Origin: Motiliproteus sp. SC1-56
GTDB taxonomy: Bacteria; Pseudomonadota; Gammaproteobacteria; Pseudomonadales; Balneatricaceae
Reading direction: 5' to 3'
NCBI RefSeq assembly: GCF_017309075.1
Contig: NZ_JAEMGS010000011.1
Location: 1-64,000, forward strand
DNA length: 64,000 bases
In this document: in pieces, positions 60,077 to 64,000 of the stretch
Position numbering within the stretch: position 1 is the stretch's first letter
Layout: each line of letters starts with the position of its first letter
The notes under the pieces: model-generated
Told to the model about the DNA's origin: nothing
Database searches by the model: none
The model's input: only the letters and a program-made list of their open reading frames with translations
Translations under genes and position numbers: made by a program

Positions 60077-61978
60077 TTAGCGGCTCAGATCCAGCAGCAG
60101 CTGGTTGAGGCGGCGCACGTAGGCGCCCGGATCCTCGAGACTGCTGCCCTCGGCCAGCTTAGCCTGGTCAAACAGGACCAGGGTCAGCTCCTTGAAACGA
60201 TCTTCAATCGTTTCGCTGTCCAACTTCTTTACCAGCGGATGCTCGGGGTTGATCTCGAAAGTCGGTTTGGTTTCGGGCACGGCCTGCCCTGCGGCTTCCA
60301 TGATCTGGCGCATCTGCGCCCCCATTTCGTGCTCACCCACCACCAGACAGGCCGGCGAATCCACGAGGCGATGCGTGACGCGAACCTCGTTAACCTGGTC
60401 GCCCAGCGCTTCCTTGACCCGTTTGACCAGATCATCGAACGCCTTCGCGGTCTCTTCGTGCTGCTTCTTCTCTGCCTCGTCTTCCACCTTGCCAAGGTCC
60501 AGGTCGCCCTTGGCGACATCCTTGAACGACTTGCCGTCATATTCGTGGAGATTGCTCATCAGCCACTCGTCTACACGGTCGGAGAGCAGCAACACCTCGA
60601 TCCCCTTCTTGCGGAAGATCTCCAGGTGGGGGCTGTTCTTGGCCGTGGTGTGACTGTCGGCCACCACGTAATAGATGGCGTCCTGACCGTCCTTCATACG
60701 TTCAATGTAGGCGTCCAACGACTCGCTCTGCTCGCTGCTGTCGCTGTGGGTGCTGGCAAAGCGCAGCAACTTGGCGATTTTCTCGCGGTTGGCAAAGTCT
60801 TCCGCCGGGCCTTCCTTGAGCACCTGGCCGAACTCCTTCCAGAACGCACCGTAGGCCTCGGGGTCCTTCTTGGCGAGTTTGCCGAGCATGTCCAGCACCC
60901 GTTTGGTCAGGGCGCCGCGCATGGAGTCGATAGCAGGGTCCTTCTGCAGGATTTCCCGGGAGACATTCAGAGAAAGATCGTTGGAGTCCACCACCCCCTT
61001 GATAAAGCGCAGGTAAAGAGGCAGGAACTGCTCGGCCTCGTCCATGATGAAAACCCGCTGCACATACAGTTTCAGGCCGCGGACTCCGTCCCGGTTCCAC
61101 AGGTCAAAGGGAGCCTTGCTGGGAACGTAGAGCAGGCTGGTGTACTCCAACTTGCCCTCGACCTTGTTGTGGCTCCAGCTCAGTGGATCCTGGAAGTCGT
61201 GGGAAACGTGCTTGTAGAACTCTTTGTACTCCTCATCGCTCACCTCGCTGCGGGGGCGGGTCCAGAGCGCGGTCGCGTGGTTTACAGTCTCCCACTCGGG
61301 TTCGGACTTCTCCTTGTCTTCACCGTGATTCTCCTTGAGCATCTCGACCGGCAGGGAGATGTGATCGGAGTACTTGCGCACCAGGCTGCGCAGGCGCCAG
61401 CCGTCGGCGAACTCCTGTTCATCCTCTTTGAGGTGCAAAATGATGGTGGTGCCGCGCTGGGCTTTTTCCACGGTCCCGACGTTGAATTCACCTTCACCGG
61501 TGGACTCCCAGTGCACCCCCTCGGAGGCAGGCGCGCCGGCCTTGCGGGTCAGCACTTCCACCCGGTCGGCAACGATAAAGGACGAATAGAAGCCGACGCC
61601 GAACTGGCCGATAAGCTGGGAGTCTTTCTTCTCGTCCCCGGTCAGGCGGGAGAGGAATTCAGCCGTACCGGACTTGGCAATGGTGCCCAGGTGTTCGATC
61701 ACCTCGTCACGGGTCATGCCGATGCCGTTGTCGCTGACTCGGATCTGCTTGTTCTCGGCATCATGCTCGATGCGGATCTTGAGGTCGCTGTCGCCGTCAT
61801 AGAGGCTGTCGTCACTCAGTGCGGCAAAGCGCAGTTTGTCGGCGGCATCGGATGCATTCGACACCAGCTCGCGCAGGAAGATTTCCTTGTTGGAATAGAG
61901 CGAGTGGATCATCAAGTGCAGCAACTGCTTCACTTCTGTTTGAAAACCAAGCGTCTCTTTTTGTGTTTCAGTGGTCAT
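60077..61978 (-). CDS. htpG: Chaperone protein HtpG (Hsp90)
   Basis: A 633-residue bacterial Hsp90. [42 protein letters not shown] is the standard N-terminus with the ATP-binding Glu and Asn; [13 protein letters not shown] and [15 protein letters not shown] complete the GHKL nucleotide pocket; middle and C-terminal dimer domains follow at normal length. The start is an ATG at 61978. The upstream DNA holds a near-perfect heat-shock sigma promoter and a strong terminator ends the gene, so it is a self-contained heat-shock unit. Confidence 0.96.
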   Translation of the reverse strand: MTTETQKETLGFQTEVKQLLHLMIHSLYSNKEIFLRELVSNASDAADKLRFAALSDDSLYDGDSDLKIRIEHDAENKQIRVSDNGIGMTRDEVIEHLGTIAKSGTAEFLSRLTGDEKKDSQLIGQFGVGFYSSFIVADRVEVLTRKAGAPASEGVHWESTGEGEFNVGTVEKAQRGTTIILHLKEDEQEFADGWRLRSLVRKYSDHISLPVEMLKENHGEDKEKSEPEWETVNHATALWTRPRSEVSDEEYKEFYKHVSHDFQDPLSWSHNKVEGKLEYTSLLYVPSKAPFDLWNRDGVRGLKLYVQRVFIMDEAEQFLPLYLRFIKGVVDSNDLSLNVSREILQKDPAIDSMRGALTKRVLDMLGKLAKKDPEAYGAFWKEFGQVLKEGPAEDFANREKIAKLLRFASTHSDSSEQSESLDAYIERMKDGQDAIYYVVADSHTTAKNSPHLEIFRKKGIEVLLLSDRVDEWLMSNLHEYDGKSFKDVAKGDLDLGKVEDEAEKKQHEETAKAFDDLVKRVKEALGDQVNEVRVTHRLVDSPACLVVGEHEMGAQMRQIMEAAGQAVPETKPTFEINPEHPLVKKLDSETIEDRFKELTLVLFDQAKLAEGSSLEDPGAYVRRLNQLLLDLSR

Positions 61979-62023
61979 ATCAACTACCCAATCAGCGGTT
62001 CCATTGGTAAGGCTGCAAAGGTA

Positions 62024-62051
62024 GATGGGGGCAGCGGATCGGTTTTCAAGC
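62024..62051 (-). promoter_or_regulatory. Sigma-32 heat-shock promoter of htpG
   Basis: On the minus strand, CTTGAAA is followed after 13 bases by CCCCATCT, matching the sigma-32 consensus CTTGAAA-N(11-16)-CCCCATNT without a mismatch. It is about 46 bases from the htpG ATG. Confidence 0.85.
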
Positions 62052-62069
62052 CAGCCGTTTCAGCTTAAT

Positions 62070-62798
62070 TCAGTTGACGTCCACGGTCGCGCCGTCGGCG
62101 ACACTCTCTTTGAGGGTACGCAGGGTCGATGAGCGAAACTCACGGTGATAGAGCACGTACACCACGCCGGCGCAGAGCAGCATCATCACCCAGGCGTTGA
62201 TGAACCAGCCCAGCAGCGCCAGGCTGAAGTAGCAGGCACGGAGTCCGAAATTAAAGTTATTGGCCGCCATGGAGATGATGCGGGCGCTGCGCTCGGTAAA
62301 GGCGTGGCGCTCCGACTCGGTGGGGTTTTCCTGGGGTGTGGGGGCACTGCCGATCAGCACCGAACAGAAGCCGTACTGGCGCAGACTCCAGGTGAACTTA
62401 AAGAAGGCGTAGACGAACAGCCCGATCAGCACCAACAGTTTCAGCTCCCACTCAAGCTTGGTGGGCGGGGAGACCAGGGGCAGGTCTGACACCACCGCGA
62501 TCGCCTCTTCCGAGGCCCCCAGCACCGTCAGCAGCCCGGCCAGCACCAGCATGGTGCTAGAGGCGAAAAAAGCCACCCCACGTTCCAGGTTGGCAATCAC
62601 CGAGGTGTCGGCGATACGGGTATCCCGGGACAGCATGCGCCGCATCCAGTCGGTTCGGTAGAGATGCAGCACGCTTGCCAGACAGGGCGTGGTGCGCGCT
62701 CGATAGGCCGCAAACCAGGCATAGCCGTTCAGGCACAACAGGAACCAAACCAGGGCCAGCAGGTTCAGCCCATCAAATCCCCCCTCCATCAACTCCAT
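62070..62798 (-). CDS. DUF599 membrane protein
   Basis: A 242-residue inner-membrane protein of the DUF599 family, with four hydrophobic segments (LNLLALVWFLLCLNGYAWF, FFASSTMLVLAGLLTVLGA, LKLLVLIGLFVYAFFKF, AWVMMLLCAGVVYVLYH). The family stretch KFTWSLRQYGFCSVLIGSAP and the AANNFNFGLRACYFSLALLGWFIN block are conserved. The ATG at 62798 removes an unlikely Arg-rich N-terminal extension. Function unknown. It is next to, but transcribed separately from, htpG. Confidence 0.85.
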   Translation of the reverse strand: MELMEGGFDGLNLLALVWFLLCLNGYAWFAAYRARTTPCLASVLHLYRTDWMRRMLSRDTRIADTSVIANLERGVAFFASSTMLVLAGLLTVLGASEEAIAVVSDLPLVSPPTKLEWELKLLVLIGLFVYAFFKFTWSLRQYGFCSVLIGSAPTPQENPTESERHAFTERSARIISMAANNFNFGLRACYFSLALLGWFINAWVMMLLCAGVVYVLYHREFRSSTLRTLKESVADGATVDVN

Positions 62799-63050
62799 GC
62801 GTTCTCGTTCCCTTAACTGACAGTTCCGCAACGGACGTTTCCACACCCGGCGCCTCAACAAGCCCCTGGCCCAGACTCCGCCTTGACTCACACAGATCAA
62901 GCTTACCCCTCGAGCGCGCCACCCGTACAGCTGCTCGGGTCTGTTGCCCAATCAAGCCGCTTCGCAGCGAAGGAGTCGGGCTATGGTATGCTGTGGGCGC
63001 ACCTAAGCCAGCTTCGCCATGACCCCCGACACGATTTCCGGCCTGATCCA

Positions 63051-63683
63051 ATGCCTCAGCTTTACCTGTTCAATAAACCCTTTCGGGTCCTCACCCAGTT
63101 CACCGACGACCAGGGGCGCGCCACGCTCGCCGATTATATCGACACCCCCGGCATCTATCCTGCCGGGCGGCTTGATTTCGACTCCGAAGGCCTGTTGTTG
63201 CTCACCGACCACGGCGGGCTCCAGCAGCAGATTGCCGATCCGCGCTTCAAACTGGAAAAAACCTACTGGGTCCAGGTTGCCGGCGTGATTGACGACGCTG
63301 CTTTGGCACAGCTGCGCAAGGGCGTCGCGCTCAAGGACGGCCCGACACGGGCGGCCAAGGCGCAACGGATCGACGCCCCCGACCTCTGGCCCCGCCACCC
63401 GCCCATCCGCAAACGCCAAAATGAGCCCACCTCCTGGCTGGAGCTAAAAATCCGCGAAGGGCGTAACCGGCAGGTAAGGCGCATGACCGCGGCGGTAGGA
63501 TTTCCCACCCTGCGCCTGGTGCGCATTGCGATCGGCAACTGGACGGTATTCGGATTGGCTCCGGGCGAAGGGCGCCTGGAATCCGTTCACCTGGCCCAGA
63601 CTCCCAAGACTGGAAGGAACCGACAAGGAACGCCAAGCAACCGACGGCCGCCCCGGCGCGGGAAGGCAAGTCGTCGGGATTAG
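63051..63683 (+). CDS. RluE-type 23S rRNA pseudouridine synthase
   Basis: A 210-residue RsuA-family pseudouridine synthase without the S4 domain, as in RluE (23S rRNA position 2457 in E. coli). LFNKPFRVLTQFTDDQGRATLADYI is the start; the catalytic Asp is in GRLDFDSEGLLLLTDHG near residue 40; KTYWVQVAG and LKIREGRNRQVRRMTAAVGFPTLRLVR complete the family pattern. The ATG at 63051 gives the usual N-terminus, though no good ribosome site precedes it. The basic C-terminal tail (RRPPRRGKASRRD) is longer than usual. It is followed after 45 bases by hflD. Confidence 0.88.
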   Translation: MPQLYLFNKPFRVLTQFTDDQGRATLADYIDTPGIYPAGRLDFDSEGLLLLTDHGGLQQQIADPRFKLEKTYWVQVAGVIDDAALAQLRKGVALKDGPTRAAKAQRIDAPDLWPRHPPIRKRQNEPTSWLELKIREGRNRQVRRMTAAVGFPTLRLVRIAIGNWTVFGLAPGEGRLESVHLAQTPKTGRNRQGTPSNRRPPRRGKASRRD

Positions 63684-63728
63684 GTTATGATGTGAAGCTC
63701 AATCACCAAGGTTAGAGATTTGTAATTC

Positions 63729-64000
63729 ATGTCACGCACGTTTGACGAGCAGGCGATCGCCCTGGCCGGCGTTTTCCAGGCCGCCTCCCTGGTAGACCAG
63801 GTTGCCCGTCGGGGGCTGATTCCACAGAACAGCTTTGAAGCCTCCATCAACAGCATCTTCGTCACCTCCCCCAAAGCCACGGAAGACGTCTTCGGCGGCC
63901 GCGAGGAACTCCCCTACAACTTGAGCCTGGGGCTCAAAAGCCTGCTGGAACTCGGCGACAAGCGCCAGAGCCAGGGCAAAGAGCTGACCCGCTATGCCCT
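63729..64000 (+). CDS. hflD: High-frequency lysogenisation protein HflD (partial, cut by window end)
   Basis: The first 90 residues of HflD (MSRTFDEQAIALAGVFQAASLVDQVARRG, then FEASINSIFVTSP and YNLSLGLKSLLELGDKR), all typical of the family; normal length is about 205, so more than half lies outside the window. HflD is a peripheral membrane protein that in E. coli binds lambda CII; its cell role is unclear. In many relatives it directly follows mnmA; here the preceding gene is the pseudouridine synthase. A GGTTAGAG stretch lies before the ATG. Confidence 0.92.
   Translation, partial: MSRTFDEQAIALAGVFQAASLVDQVARRGLIPQNSFEASINSIFVTSPKATEDVFGGREELPYNLSLGLKSLLELGDKRQSQGKELTRYA

Overview
This window looks like the chromosome of a GC-rich gammaproteobacterium, probably from the Pseudomonadales/Oceanospirillales side. 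The pointers are an hpt / upp-uraA arrangement, PanP in place of PanD, a phasin with an Ala/Lys/Pro tail, FNR/Anr-type boxes, and a nif accessory region laid out like the minor nif cluster of Azotobacter and Pseudomonas stutzeri. Taxonomy is inferred from gene content only. No rRNA, tRNA, complete insertion sequence, prophage or CRISPR array was recognised.

Region 1 (about 1-3.8 kb) is patchy. It holds a gene-free, hairpin-rich stretch, a small outer-membrane beta-barrel gene, a decayed 3' fragment of a second modA (1041-1207), a secreted amidohydrolase and a short YdeI/OmpD-associated protein.

Region 2 (3.8-17.6 kb) is a nitrogen-fixation support island. rnfABCDGEH-modA runs leftward and nifL-nifA runs rightward from one 312-bp regulatory region, which carries two divergent sigma-54 promoters and two NifA activator sites. 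An MgtC-like membrane gene follows. The nifB-ferredoxin-nifQ-draG operon comes next, with its own paired NifA sites and sigma-54 promoter. Together these supply low-potential electrons (Rnf), molybdenum (ModA, NifQ), FeMo-cofactor precursor (NifB), regulation (NifLA) and nitrogenase reactivation (DraG). nifHDK and draT are not in the window.

Region 3 (17.7-35.7 kb) is mainly core metabolism: prpE behind repeated GntR-like operators, uraA-upp and hpt (pyrimidine/purine salvage), panP, metH, a cytosolic 5'-nucleotidase, a large M16 peptidase, a phasin, a ubiquinone-type hydroxylase, endonuclease V and a TPR protein.

Region 4 (35.8-47.4 kb) is the most interesting accessory stretch. A hemerythrin-DUF2249-NnrS-like operon sits behind an FNR/Anr box. 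It is followed by a TVP38-flavoprotein disulfide reductase fusion facing a four-gene operon: DUF2064 glycosyltransferase, radical SAM enzyme, methylthioadenosine phosphorylase and family-2 glycosyltransferase. That set resembles arsenosugar-type chemistry on a 5'-modified adenosine, but lacks a recognisable ArsM or canonical ArsS. A MetF-like protein, a VWA/J-domain pair and a thiamine-binding-like protein follow.

Region 5 (47.5-64 kb) carries pta, small Cys- and His-rich proteins (one apparently frameshifted in a homopolymer), a retropepsin-like protease, fructosamine kinase, gorA, xthA, a tandem universal stress protein divergent from a BigR/YgaV-type redox repressor with an FNR box between them, the Pat-type lysine acetyltransferase, htpG with a textbook sigma-32 promoter, a DUF599 membrane protein, an RluE-type pseudouridine synthase and the start of hflD, cut by the window edge.
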